Assembly (NCBI GenBank): GCA_934754775.1
Contig: CAKVIM010000006.1
Coordinates: 1-64,000, forward strand
DNA length: 64,000 nt
Direction of reading: 5' to 3'
Source: an uncultured Candidatus Melainabacteria bacterium
Lineage (GTDB): Bacteria; Cyanobacteriota; Vampirovibrionia; Gastranaerophilales; Gastranaerophilaceae
Under the pieces are notes generated by a model that saw nothing but the letters and a program-made list of their open reading frames with translations, made no database searches and was not told the DNA's origin. Both the position numbers and the translations under genes were made by a program. This document shows, piece by piece, positions 54,166 through 62,173 of the stretch. The stretch's first letter is position 1. Each line of letters starts with the position of its first letter.

Positions 54166-55557
54166 ATGAAAATCTCTCAAATAACAACATTTCCAAATAA
54201 TTCGCTTAGCTTTTTCGGGAAAAGAAAGCCCGAAAACATTAATAACGCTCAAGCATATTTGAGTGGCGGAGTTGCAGCTGTTGCCGTCACAGCAGCATCA
54301 GTACTTGCTTATAGAAATCATGCCGGAAACTACAGAGTTCAACTTGCAAAATCACTCTCAAAAGAGCTTGGTAAAAAGATTTTAGCAAAGGATTTAAAAT
54401 CGGTTGTTACGAAAAACGAGTTATTAAAAGAATTGCCAAAACTTAAAGAAGAAAACTATGTTTTAACTGAAACCAATCTTAGAAACGGAACATTTTTAGC
54501 AGATTTACACTCGCACTCAAACCACTCCGACGGGACAATAAGCGTCGAAAATTTGTTGAATGAAGCTGTTGAATATGGTGACAAGCTCCAAAAGCTCAAC
54601 GGCAAGAAATTTATGTTTGCCCTCTCCGACCATGATGGCGTGGATGGAGTCAAAGAAGCCCTAAAAATTATTGCTCAAAATCCGAAAAAATACGAAAATA
54701 TCAGGTTTGTGCCGGCAACAGAAGTGAGTTTTATATTTCCTTGTCATAAGGATAGTGCTAGGTTTAAACGTCACGGAAGCGATGTTCAAATGCCTGAAAT
54801 GCTAATCTACAGTATAAATCCGTTTTCTGAAACGTCAAAAAATTTCTTTGAAAAAATCTATTCCGGAAGAGAGAAGCAAATTGAAATTGCGATAAATGAT
54901 GCTCGTTCTTATTTCAAGAGCAATGAATTTACGGAAGCAGAATATAAAAAATTTTTTACGAACAACCGCAAACCATTCTTGTTAAATCAGCACTGGAAAC
55001 TCTGGAATTATTTGCATACAAAAGCCCGAGTTATCGCTATTGCAAAAGAACAAAACAAAGACGCAAAAGTTTTGTACGAAGAAATCGCCCAGAATATGAG
55101 AAGCAGCGGGCAACACCTAACACCGTACGGGTTGAACGAATATATTAAAGCAAACAAAATCCAAACAAATAGCAAAATGTTTGATGAAGAATTTAAAAAG
55201 AATATATTATCAAGCATTTTCCCAAAACAAATCGACCCTAAGACTGCACATTCAGATTTTGAGCTTCAACTTAAGAATATTGTCGAATATTCGAAGAAGG
55301 AAAATGCTTTGCTAGGTTTCGCTCATCCTGCGTTTACAATGCAAAACTTTTCACCAAACGAGATTAGAAAAGAAATGCAGACAATCGTGCGAGATAGTCG
55401 TGGTCAGATTAAGTTTGCAGAGAAATACCATCAGGCGTACCCGATTGGGGATGAAGTTACACAAGCGGAAATTGATGAATATAACAAAGTTTTAGACGAA
55501 CTTGGCTTAATTCACGTTGGCGGACGAGATAATCATAAAAATACATTTTTTCCTTAA
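54166..55557 (+). CDS. PHP-domain phosphoesterase with N-terminal F-x-G motif and membrane segment
   Basis: This 463-residue protein starts MKISQITTFPNNSLSFFGK, then has a hydrophobic segment near 28-45. The PHP metal site follows: DLHSHSNHSDG at about 115, ALSDHDGVDG at about 150, ATEVSF, GFAHPAF near 385 and GGRDNHK at the end. All the metal-binding His/Asp motifs are present, so it should be an active phosphoesterase, perhaps on nucleotides; the substrate is unknown. It is co-transcribed with the preceding F-x-G gene. Confidence 0.8.
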   Translation: MKISQITTFPNNSLSFFGKRKPENINNAQAYLSGGVAAVAVTAASVLAYRNHAGNYRVQLAKSLSKELGKKILAKDLKSVVTKNELLKELPKLKEENYVLTETNLRNGTFLADLHSHSNHSDGTISVENLLNEAVEYGDKLQKLNGKKFMFALSDHDGVDGVKEALKIIAQNPKKYENIRFVPATEVSFIFPCHKDSARFKRHGSDVQMPEMLIYSINPFSETSKNFFEKIYSGREKQIEIAINDARSYFKSNEFTEAEYKKFFTNNRKPFLLNQHWKLWNYLHTKARVIAIAKEQNKDAKVLYEEIAQNMRSSGQHLTPYGLNEYIKANKIQTNSKMFDEEFKKNILSSIFPKQIDPKTAHSDFELQLKNIVEYSKKENALLGFAHPAFTMQNFSPNEIRKEMQTIVRDSRGQIKFAEKYHQAYPIGDEVTQAEIDEYNKVLDELGLIHVGGRDNHKNTFFP

Positions 55558-55640
55558 TATCACTGGATTTTAAAAAAATTAAAATTTCCTCTTGCATTTT
55601 TTTTTTCAGCAGGTTATATTAATACTTGTCAGCTTGACAA

Positions 55641-55671
55641 GGGAGCGTAGCTCAGTCTGGCCCCAGTGAGG
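55641..55671 (+). pseudogene. Partial tRNA-Asp copy (5' end with D-loop insertion)
   Basis: The first 20 bases are identical to the tRNA-Asp at 55830. An 11-base insert, CCCCAGTGAGG, then interrupts the D loop, and TAGAGC follows. No anticodon arm or 3' half is present. CTGG/CCAG and CTCA/TGAG can form a hairpin. Confidence 0.7.
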
Positions 55672-55729
55672 TAGAGCCGAACAACTGCTCAAAACGAACT
55701 GGATGACACAAAAATTGAAAACTGAATAT

Positions 55730-55760
55730 GGGAGCGTAGCTCAGTCTGGCCCCAGTGAGG
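55730..55760 (+). pseudogene. Second partial tRNA-Asp copy (5' end with the same insertion)
   Basis: These 31 bases are identical to 55641-55671, including the insert CCCCAGTGAGG. The sequence after it is unrelated to a tRNA. It lies 89 bases after the first copy and 100 bases before the intact tRNA. Confidence 0.7.
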
Positions 55761-55829
55761 CTGTACCGAACGGTATATAGAAAAAGGCTCTAACCGGACT
55801 GAAAAACGTAAATTCCCAAAATATGACAA

Positions 55830-55907
55830 GGGAGCGTAGCTCAGTCTGGTTAGAGCGCATGCCTGTCACGCATGAGGTCGCGAGTTCGAGCCTCGTCGTT
55901 CCCGCCA
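55830..55907 (+). tRNA. tRNA-Asp (anticodon GTC), CCA encoded
   Basis: The acceptor GGGAGCG/CGTTCCC, D arm GCTC/GAGC, anticodon stem CATGC/GCATG with loop CTGTCAC (GTC) and T arm GCGAG/CTCGT are complete, with discriminator G and an encoded CCA. It is flanked by partial copies on both sides. Confidence 0.95.
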
Positions 55908-55919
55908 TTAACAAAAATA

Positions 55920-55947
55920 AAGTCCGCTTGTCGGACTTATTTTTTTG
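55920..55947 (+). terminator. Terminator after the intact tRNA-Asp
   Basis: AAGTCCG/CGGACTT with a five-base loop is followed by a long T-run. Confidence 0.8.
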
Positions 55948-56107
55948 TCAAAAGTTGTGGAATAAAGAGGCGAGAACTCCGCAAGGCAAAGCCTTGCTTT
56001 ATAGTTCGAGCGACCTGTGAGCAAAGTGCGGAGGACTTTTCTTTGGAAGAAACGAAGTTTCTGAAAAGAAAATCCGTAGACACGTTTAATGCGAACAGGT
56101 CAAGACA

Positions 56108-56127
56108 GCCTCGTCGTTCCCGCCATT
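56108..56127 (+). repeat. First extra copy of the tRNA-Asp 3' end (att-like)
   Basis: Twenty bases identical to the tRNA-Asp 3' end at 55890-55909, including CGTTCCCGCCA, lie 218 bases downstream of the original. A terminator follows within 12 bases. The 200 bases between hold no gene. Confidence 0.75.
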
Positions 56128-56138
56128 TTTTAAAATTA

Positions 56139-56159
56139 GCACCTTCGGGTGCTTTTTTT
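56139..56159 (+). terminator. Terminator after the first tRNA 3'-end copy
   Basis: GCACC-TTCG-GGTGC followed by seven T. Confidence 0.85.
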
Positions 56160-56297
56160 GTTTTTAAACGACTCGGCTCTTCTCGCCTGTCTTGGATTTG
56201 CTCCATGCTCCCAGAGTTCCGCAAAAGCAACACAGTTGCAGTTTGCTCCATCTGCTCGCTATCCGGACTAACTTCGTGTCGTCCGTCCGCAAATCCG

Positions 56298-56315
56298 CTC
56301 GTCGTTCCCGCCATT
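56298..56315 (+). repeat. Second extra copy of the tRNA-Asp 3' end (att-like)
   Basis: Eighteen bases identical to the tRNA 3' end (CTCGTCGTTCCCGCCATT), 190 bases after the first copy, again directly followed by a terminator. The intervening ~170 bases hold no gene. Confidence 0.75.
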
Positions 56316-56317
56316 TA

Positions 56318-56344
56318 AAGAGGGTTTCAGATACCCTCTTTTTT
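56318..56344 (+). terminator. Terminator after the second tRNA 3'-end copy
   Basis: AAGAGGGT pairs with ACCCTCTT around seven bases and runs into six T. It probably is the oldest terminator of the tRNA locus, now displaced. Confidence 0.8.
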
Positions 56345-56372
56345 AATGCAAAAATTCTATTTTTGTATTTAT

Positions 56373-57827
56373 TTACATTTTACAAACATCAGAAGTATTA
56401 TAAGCGCTTATCGTTTCTAATCTCTTATTCAAAAGTTCGATATATTCATCAACACCGGAAGAATCCACATCCGCTTGAGAATAATGAAGCACTTGTGATT
56501 TCTGATGAATATTTCTATTTAAGCTTGAAGTATTGAATTTAACCAATTTATCACCATCAATATAATACATTTTTTTCACAGTTCTATCCGGATTTAGAAT
56601 ATAGAGTTTTTTATAAGTCTTATCAAGAACTCTTCCATAACCAAAATATACATCTTCTTCATTTTTAGTCAATTTTTTAAATAACAAACCTTTTATCCTT
56701 GTCGGAGTGTCAATAAAATTATGTCTTTTATAAGCTGACTTTTTATCCGTTTTTAATCTCAATACATTACGCCAAACTTCATCAAGCTTTGCTTCGAGCG
56801 ATGCCATTTTCTTCATATCTTTTGCAGAAATATGTCCTGTATCAGTTGCTGTTTGTCGCCAACTCGTATAAACAAGACTCTCCTTGCGTTTTATAATATC
56901 ATCTTTATATTCGCTAAGCGTTTTTCTTAATTTTTGCAAATTCTGCGTCAAGGTCATTGAATCCAAATCTTTTTGAGAAAAATAATATCTGACATTTAAA
57001 GAACTTTTAAATGTATCCCAATTAGCAATCTTACCAACTTCACCATTTTCTTTAATCAAATAATTCTTCGCTTCATCATTCTGGATGATAGAAATTAGAA
57101 TATTCTTTTCACCTTTTCCAAAAAATCGATTAATCTTGAACTCAATTCCGTCATCAAAATTACCAAAATGCAAGGTTTTCGTACCCTGTTTTGTCGGAAT
57201 TGCATGTTTATAATAACGTTTAATTCTTGCAGAACTTTCTTGATTTTTTACTTCTGCAAATTCCTGAATAAGCCTATCATACAGATTTCGAATATCATCT
57301 ACCAATTCTGCATTATTACCAGATAAGACTCCATGAGGAGCAATCATATCCAAAAAATTTCGCACTTTTTCTTTGCCTAAAATCTTTCGAACATTAAATA
57401 CGGAATTGTCAAGCAAATCCAATACCTCTTTCACTAATTTTCCTGCACCATCTTTAAAGTCGCCACTCATTTTTTCTACACGGTTTCCATTTAAAATCAA
57501 AGAACTGGTATTATTCGTTACTGAATCCTTAGCATCAATTAAAAGTGTATAAAGATTTGGAACTTGTACCCGAACAGTCTTTTTATCAAAACAAAATTTT
57601 GCACCATTGTTTTCAAAGCTTGAAAATATAGAATTCGTTATAAGTTCACGAATAATTTTTACGCCGCCCCTTTGCGTAGAAGTTTGTATAGACTCAATCT
57701 TAGGATTAATATCTGCTAAAATACGAGAAATACTATTCGCTTGGAGAATAAGTTCTCTGGAAAGCGTCTGTTTTGTTGTTCCAAAGCTAATTTGAGAAAA
57801 ATTATTGTTGTTTGTTGATATTTTCAT
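56373..57827 (-). CDS. Unknown protein with N-terminal F-x-G motif
   Basis: This 484-residue protein is not one I recognise. It starts MKISTNNNNFSQISFGTT, closely similar in layout to the PHP protein's start. It has no signal peptide or membrane helix; the rest is mixed helix and strand, rich in Lys and Asn. A perfect palindrome (57836-57867) sits just upstream and separates it from the small gene before it. It is one of four similar-start proteins clustered around the tRNA-Asp locus. Confidence 0.6.
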   Translation of the reverse strand: MKISTNNNNFSQISFGTTKQTLSRELILQANSISRILADINPKIESIQTSTQRGGVKIIRELITNSIFSSFENNGAKFCFDKKTVRVQVPNLYTLLIDAKDSVTNNTSSLILNGNRVEKMSGDFKDGAGKLVKEVLDLLDNSVFNVRKILGKEKVRNFLDMIAPHGVLSGNNAELVDDIRNLYDRLIQEFAEVKNQESSARIKRYYKHAIPTKQGTKTLHFGNFDDGIEFKINRFFGKGEKNILISIIQNDEAKNYLIKENGEVGKIANWDTFKSSLNVRYYFSQKDLDSMTLTQNLQKLRKTLSEYKDDIIKRKESLVYTSWRQTATDTGHISAKDMKKMASLEAKLDEVWRNVLRLKTDKKSAYKRHNFIDTPTRIKGLLFKKLTKNEEDVYFGYGRVLDKTYKKLYILNPDRTVKKMYYIDGDKLVKFNTSSLNRNIHQKSQVLHYSQADVDSSGVDEYIELLNKRLETISAYNTSDVCKM

Positions 57828-57835
57828 ACCAATAT

Positions 57836-57867
57836 AAAAACCGCAAAAAATATTTTTTGCGGTTTTT
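57836..57867. terminator. Perfectly palindromic terminator
   Basis: AAAAACCGCAAAAAA and TTTTTTGCGGTTTTT are 15-base arms around TA. It ends the small membrane-protein gene at 57889-58209. Confidence 0.75.
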
Positions 57868-57888
57868 ATTCTATTTATATGAGTTTAT

Positions 57889-58209
57889 TTAATTTATATG
57901 TTCTGCATCATATTGTTTAGCAAGTTGATGCCCCTTAATCCATTTTGCCCCCAAAAGCACACCTGCTGCTATCATTAGTCCGGCACTCAATTTTTCAGTT
58001 GGTTTCATGTTTTTTGATAAGTCAAGAGTTATCGCACCCGTAAGCAACGCACCCCAAAAAGCCAAAGTGGATAAATCGTCCAAAGTTTCTAAATTTTTAC
58101 TTACGTACTCACGTTTCTCCAAGTACTTTACATACTTTTCATTACTGGTTTTGCTATCTGATTTAAAAGTAGTGTTATTATAAAATGACGATACCAAACT
58201 TACTTTCAT
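57889..58209 (-). CDS. Small membrane protein, variant of the F-x-G start
   Basis: The 106-residue product begins MKVSLVSSFYNNTTFKSD, similar to the F-x-G group but with Ser where Gly is expected. Two hydrophobic segments follow (about 48-64 and 75-92), then a short basic tail. AAAGGAG lies six bases before the start. No function can be assigned. Confidence 0.6.
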   Translation of the reverse strand: MKVSLVSSFYNNTTFKSDSKTSNEKYVKYLEKREYVSKNLETLDDLSTLAFWGALLTGAITLDLSKNMKPTEKLSAGLMIAAGVLLGAKWIKGHQLAKQYDAEHIN

Positions 58210-58234
58210 AGATTACTCCTTTAAAGAAAACCAT

Positions 58235-59350
58235 TTAGCTAAAATACTTACTTATCGTCTCCACTATTTGGCGAGAAGCGGTGCCGTCGCCATAAGGATT
58301 TTGGGCTTTTAGTCTTGTATTTGCTTTAGTATCTGACAAGATTTTTTCGCTTTCGGCCAAAATTTTGTCATAATCAGCTCCGACAAGCTTAGAAACCCCC
58401 GCCGCAACACCTTCCTTACGCTCTGTTTCATATCTCATCACGAGAGTCGGGCATGCAAATGATGGTGCTTCTTCCTGTATTCCGCCGGAATCTGTCAAAA
58501 TAAGTTTCGCATGTTTCATCAAATAAACTAGGAACGGATAATCCAACGGCTTCAACAAGTGGATATTTTCAAAATGTCCCAAGCGTTCGTGAATTTTGTT
58601 CTTAACATTCGGGTTCGGATGAACAGGAATTACAAACGTATGATCAGAATACTTTTTAGCCAAATAGCTTATCGCATCAATTATTCTATCAATTCTTTCG
58701 CCATGGTTTTCACGTCTGTGTGCAGTAATCAAAACCAACTTGTCATCAATCAGAATATTTTGTTCTTGATAAAACTTTTCAGAATGTTCAATAACTTCTT
58801 TAGACAAGCAGAAAAGTGCATCAATTACAGTATTACCGACAACATGGATTTTATCATCCTCAATATTTTCTTTCAAAAGAGCTTCTTTATTAACTTCCGT
58901 AGGAGCAAAATGTAAAGCCGCAACCCTTGAAGTCATCTGACGCATAACTTCTTCCGGAAAAGGTTCATAAATATCATAAGAACGAAGTCCTGCTTCTACG
59001 TGGAATACAGGAATCTTATGATAAAAACTTGTCAAAGCTCCGCAAAGAACAGTCATGGTGTCACCTTGAACAATCGTTGCATCAATCTTATTTTCATTAA
59101 AAACCTTATCCAACGAAGTCAAAATTCTCGCCTGCACAGAAGAAAGTGACTGATTTTCTCTCATGCAATCAAGATTAACATCAGCCTTCAGACCAAAATA
59201 CGCCAAAGTCTGATTAGAAAGCTCTTTCTGCTGTTCTGTATTACATATAATAACGTTATAATCTTGCGGATATTTCTTCATCTCCAATATCACAGGTGCA
59301 AGTTTAATAATTTCCGGACGTGTTCCAAAGATAACAATAATATTTTTCAT
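58235..59350 (-). CDS. wecB: UDP-N-acetylglucosamine 2-epimerase (non-hydrolysing)
   Basis: It interconverts UDP-GlcNAc and UDP-ManNAc for surface polysaccharide synthesis. The 371-residue GT-B fold protein has FGTRPEIIKLAPV at the start, VQGDTMTVL, HVEAGLRSYDIYEPFPEE, TAHRRENHGERI and LTDSGGIQEEAPS. All motifs of the family are present. The start lies six bases after a TATAAT. No ManNAc dehydrogenase gene lies beside it. Confidence 0.95.
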   Translation of the reverse strand: MKNIIVIFGTRPEIIKLAPVILEMKKYPQDYNVIICNTEQQKELSNQTLAYFGLKADVNLDCMRENQSLSSVQARILTSLDKVFNENKIDATIVQGDTMTVLCGALTSFYHKIPVFHVEAGLRSYDIYEPFPEEVMRQMTSRVAALHFAPTEVNKEALLKENIEDDKIHVVGNTVIDALFCLSKEVIEHSEKFYQEQNILIDDKLVLITAHRRENHGERIDRIIDAISYLAKKYSDHTFVIPVHPNPNVKNKIHERLGHFENIHLLKPLDYPFLVYLMKHAKLILTDSGGIQEEAPSFACPTLVMRYETERKEGVAAGVSKLVGADYDKILAESEKILSDTKANTRLKAQNPYGDGTASRQIVETISKYFS

Positions 59351-59356
59351 AACTTA

Positions 59357-59362
59357 ATTATA
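59357..59362 (-). promoter_or_regulatory. TATAAT six bases from the wecB start (leaderless type)
   Basis: On the minus strand TATAAT is followed by TAAGTT and the ATG at 59350. No good -35 hexamer or ribosome site is seen. Confidence 0.45.
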
Positions 59363-59439
59363 TAATAAAATCTTTTTTTTATATACGATTTTATAATTCT
59401 GTTTTTGGTATAATAAAAACAAAACAGGAGATTAAGTAT

Positions 59440-60903
59440 ATGCTAGAATTATTGAAAAAAAGTGCAATGGAACAATCAAAAGCACTTAAGAATAAAGAAG
59501 TTTCAGCAGTTGAGCTTACTCAAGCAGCTTTAGACAGAATTAAAGCTCTTGATGAAAAACTCGGAGCATTCAACTCTACAACAGAAAACACTGCCCTTGA
59601 AACAGCTAAAAAAGTTGACGAAAAGATTGCAAAAGGAGAAGAACTACCGCTTCTTGCAGGTGTTCCTCTTGCTCTTAAAGATAATATGAACCTTGTCGGT
59701 TCTAAAACTACAGCGTCAAGCAAAATTTTGGAAAACTTTGTTTCTCCATACAACGCTACAGTAACTCAAAAATTATTAGATAACTTGGTTCCAATCGTTG
59801 GTAAAGCTAACTTAGACGAATTTGCGATGGGTTCTTCTAACGAAAACTCTGCGTTCAAAAAAGTTCACAACCCTTGGAATTTAAACAAGGTTCCGGGTGG
59901 TTCATCAGGCGGCTCAGCAGCTTCTGTTGCAGCTTGTGAAGCTACGCTGGCTCTAGGTTCCGATACAGGCGGAAGTATTCGTCTTCCTGCAAGTTTCTGC
60001 GGTATCGTTGGTATGAAACCTACTTACGGTAAAGTTTCAAGATATGGTTTGATTGCATTCGCATCATCTCTTGACCAAATCGGCCCATTCGCAAGAACAG
60101 TAGAAGATGCAGCTGCATTATTGGAAGTAATTTCTGGTTACGATTACCACGATTCAACATCTCTAAACTTGCCGGTAGAAAACTACAGAAACAGTCTGTC
60201 TAATGACATCAAAGGCATGAAAATCGGTGTTGTTAAAGAACTTATTTCAGAAGGGCTTACACCTGATGTAGAAAAAGCAATGAAGGCTGCGATTGAAACT
60301 TACAAAACTTTAGGTGCTGAAATCGTTGAAATTTCACTCCCGAACTTGAAGCACTCAATCGGTATTTACTACATCCTTGCAACAGCTGAATGCAGTTCAA
60401 ACTTAGCAAGATTCGACGGTGTTAAATACGGTCACAGAACCGCTGACGCTAAAAACCTTCTTGAAATGTACTGCAAAACTCGTGCAGAAGGCTTCGGTCC
60501 TGAAGTTAAGCGTCGTATAATGCTTGGTACATACGCACTTTCATCAGGATACTACGATGCTTACTACAAAAAAGCACTACAAATGAGAAGAGTTGTTACA
60601 AATGATTTCTTGAAAGCATTTGAACAAGTGGACGCACTTATCGCTCCAACTTGTCCTACAACAGCATTTGACCTTGGGGCGAGAACAGAAGATCCGCTTG
60701 CAATGTACTTAACCGATATTGCAACAATCTCTGCTAACCTTGCAGGTATCCCTGCTATCTCAATCCCTGCAGGTTTTGATACAGATGGCATGCCAATCGG
60801 GCTTCAAATAATGACTCCTCAGTTGAAAGAAGCTAAATTATTTAATGTTGCATACAAGTTTGAACAATCTCACGATTACTTCAAGCAGTTAGCTAACATT
60901 TAA
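59440..60903 (+). CDS. gatA: Glu-tRNA(Gln)/Asp-tRNA(Asn) amidotransferase subunit A
   Basis: GatA releases ammonia from glutamine to convert misacylated Glu-tRNA(Gln). The amidase-signature triad is visible in 487 residues: Lys in ALKDNMNL, the cis-Ser in [12 protein letters not shown] and the nucleophile Ser in [18 protein letters not shown] lies nine bases upstream of the ATG, so this gene has an ordinary leader. gatB and gatC are not adjacent. A terminator follows. Confidence 0.97.
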   Translation: MLELLKKSAMEQSKALKNKEVSAVELTQAALDRIKALDEKLGAFNSTTENTALETAKKVDEKIAKGEELPLLAGVPLALKDNMNLVGSKTTASSKILENFVSPYNATVTQKLLDNLVPIVGKANLDEFAMGSSNENSAFKKVHNPWNLNKVPGGSSGGSAASVAACEATLALGSDTGGSIRLPASFCGIVGMKPTYGKVSRYGLIAFASSLDQIGPFARTVEDAAALLEVISGYDYHDSTSLNLPVENYRNSLSNDIKGMKIGVVKELISEGLTPDVEKAMKAAIETYKTLGAEIVEISLPNLKHSIGIYYILATAECSSNLARFDGVKYGHRTADAKNLLEMYCKTRAEGFGPEVKRRIMLGTYALSSGYYDAYYKKALQMRRVVTNDFLKAFEQVDALIAPTCPTTAFDLGARTEDPLAMYLTDIATISANLAGIPAISIPAGFDTDGMPIGLQIMTPQLKEAKLFNVAYKFEQSHDYFKQLANI

Positions 60904-60924
60904 TTAAATTTAACAAAATATTCT

Positions 60925-60966
60925 ATCGGTCGTAAGCTATATAAAAAGTTTGCGACCGATTTTTTA
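60925..60966 (+). terminator. Rho-independent terminator of gatA
   Basis: ATCGGTCG pairs with CGACCGAT, extended weakly across the loop, and is followed by six T. It overlaps the stop of the converging gene. Confidence 0.8.
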
Positions 60967-61656
60967 GTTACTTTTTCCGGCTCTATAACCACAATAAGAA
61001 TAAACTATCGGAAGCATTTTATCTATATGCAACTTATCTGCGATAGGGAATTTAGCCAAAACAAGAACACCAATTGCATCATCAACATTTGCAACACAAT
61101 CAGCAAGCTTTAGCTTTCTATCAGGAAATTTATCTTTAGGGTCGCAAACTATATTCGCTAAAGCTGCTGCCCCATACATTCCAACAAAAAGTCCACCAAT
61201 CATAGAAAATATTTTCCCAATTGTATTATTAAATATTTTACTACCCTCTGCTAATTTTAAAGTACCACCAACTATCCAAGTCGGAACAGCAGCATTCAAG
61301 AATTGAAATAGTCCTTCTTGTAACTTATTTTTCTTAACCGGTTTGCTCTCTCCTATCATCCCGCAAGCAACGCCGCCAACAACAGATGTTGCTGACAACA
61401 TAATCATATCTGACAAACCGTAGTTAAGCTTTAGCGGATTTTTAATTCGCTGTTTTTTCATCATACAGGCTAAAGGTAAAGTTGTTCCCAACAAAGCCCC
61501 TGCAGCGGCTTTTGCTCTATCATTAAGATTTATTCGTCTAAGCTTTGCCTTGTGTCTTTTATTAATTATTGGTTCGAAAAAGCCAGCGTCACCATACTCC
61601 GGATAGCTGTCCATTTTTTCTAATAAGGGATATCTCATATTAATTGCATTTACCAT
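60964..61656 (-). CDS. Membrane protein of unknown function
   Basis: The 230-residue product has an N-terminal charged region, then about four hydrophobic segments (about 50-65, 85-105, 120-140 and 150-170) and a C-terminal tail ending GYRAGKSN. I do not recognise the family. It begins eight bases after a TATAAT that has a well-spaced TTGTAT, so its message is probably leaderless or nearly so. Confidence 0.6.
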   Translation of the reverse strand: MVNAINMRYPLLEKMDSYPEYGDAGFFEPIINKRHKAKLRRINLNDRAKAAAGALLGTTLPLACMMKKQRIKNPLKLNYGLSDMIMLSATSVVGGVACGMIGESKPVKKNKLQEGLFQFLNAAVPTWIVGGTLKLAEGSKIFNNTIGKIFSMIGGLFVGMYGAAALANIVCDPKDKFPDRKLKLADCVANVDDAIGVLVLAKFPIADKLHIDKMLPIVYSYCGYRAGKSN

Positions 61657-61664
61657 TTGAAATG

Positions 61665-61693
61665 ATTATATCCGACTTACACACGTTATACAA
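61665..61693 (-). promoter_or_regulatory. Promoter giving a leaderless mRNA for the membrane protein
   Basis: On the minus strand TTGTAT (61688-61693), a 17-base spacer and TATAAT (61665-61670) are followed by eight bases and the ATG at 61656. Confidence 0.6.
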
Positions 61694-61788
61694 GATTAAA
61701 TAATGTTAATTTTTGTAAACCAATGACGCAACTAACGCAATTATTGTTATTCAGCTGTTTTGTACTAAAACAAAAGGAGTGTTAGATT

Positions 61789-62172
61789 ATGTCTGTTGAA
61801 ACAACTGTATCGAAACAACTTGATAACAACTTTGTTCAGGTTGATATAACTTCTAAAAATGCCAATCCTAAATACTACAAAGTTCCGGCAAAAACCGCTG
61901 ATTCATTTATGAAAACATATAAAAATCAAGAGCAAAAGTCGCTAATGATTTCAAACGTGTCCTTCGCACTCTCTTGTGTTGCAGGATGTTTTTTAACCAA
62001 CGCTCTTACTAAAAAGTTTATCAAAAGTGCATTCGCTAAATACGCAGTAAACACACTTGGCGGCATAGCTTTCAGCATCGCAACAATGTTTGGAGTTGGT
62101 AATATGCTATCAAGCCAAAAGCAAAATATGTTACAAGAACACGGAGCACAAGAGATTTCTTATAACGCCTAA
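61789..62172 (+). CDS. Small membrane protein of unknown function
   Basis: The 127-residue product has a ~45-residue hydrophilic start and two membrane segments (about 52-72 and 84-104). AAAGGAG precedes the ATG by about ten bases. It diverges from the membrane protein at 60964-61656 and converges on atpG, one base apart. No family is recognised. Confidence 0.6.
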   Translation: MSVETTVSKQLDNNFVQVDITSKNANPKYYKVPAKTADSFMKTYKNQEQKSLMISNVSFALSCVAGCFLTNALTKKFIKSAFAKYAVNTLGGIAFSIATMFGVGNMLSSQKQNMLQEHGAQEISYNA

Positions 62173-62173
62173 A

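Noticed and set aside
55672..55729. rRNA-spacer-like sequence between the tRNA fragments
   Set aside because: Only a short TTGAAAACTGAAT-type string is reminiscent of rRNA spacers; no rRNA sequence or processing stem is present.
55823..56318. Reading frames across the tRNA-Asp and its downstream copies
   Set aside because: They run through the tRNA, terminators and repeat copies and lack start signals.
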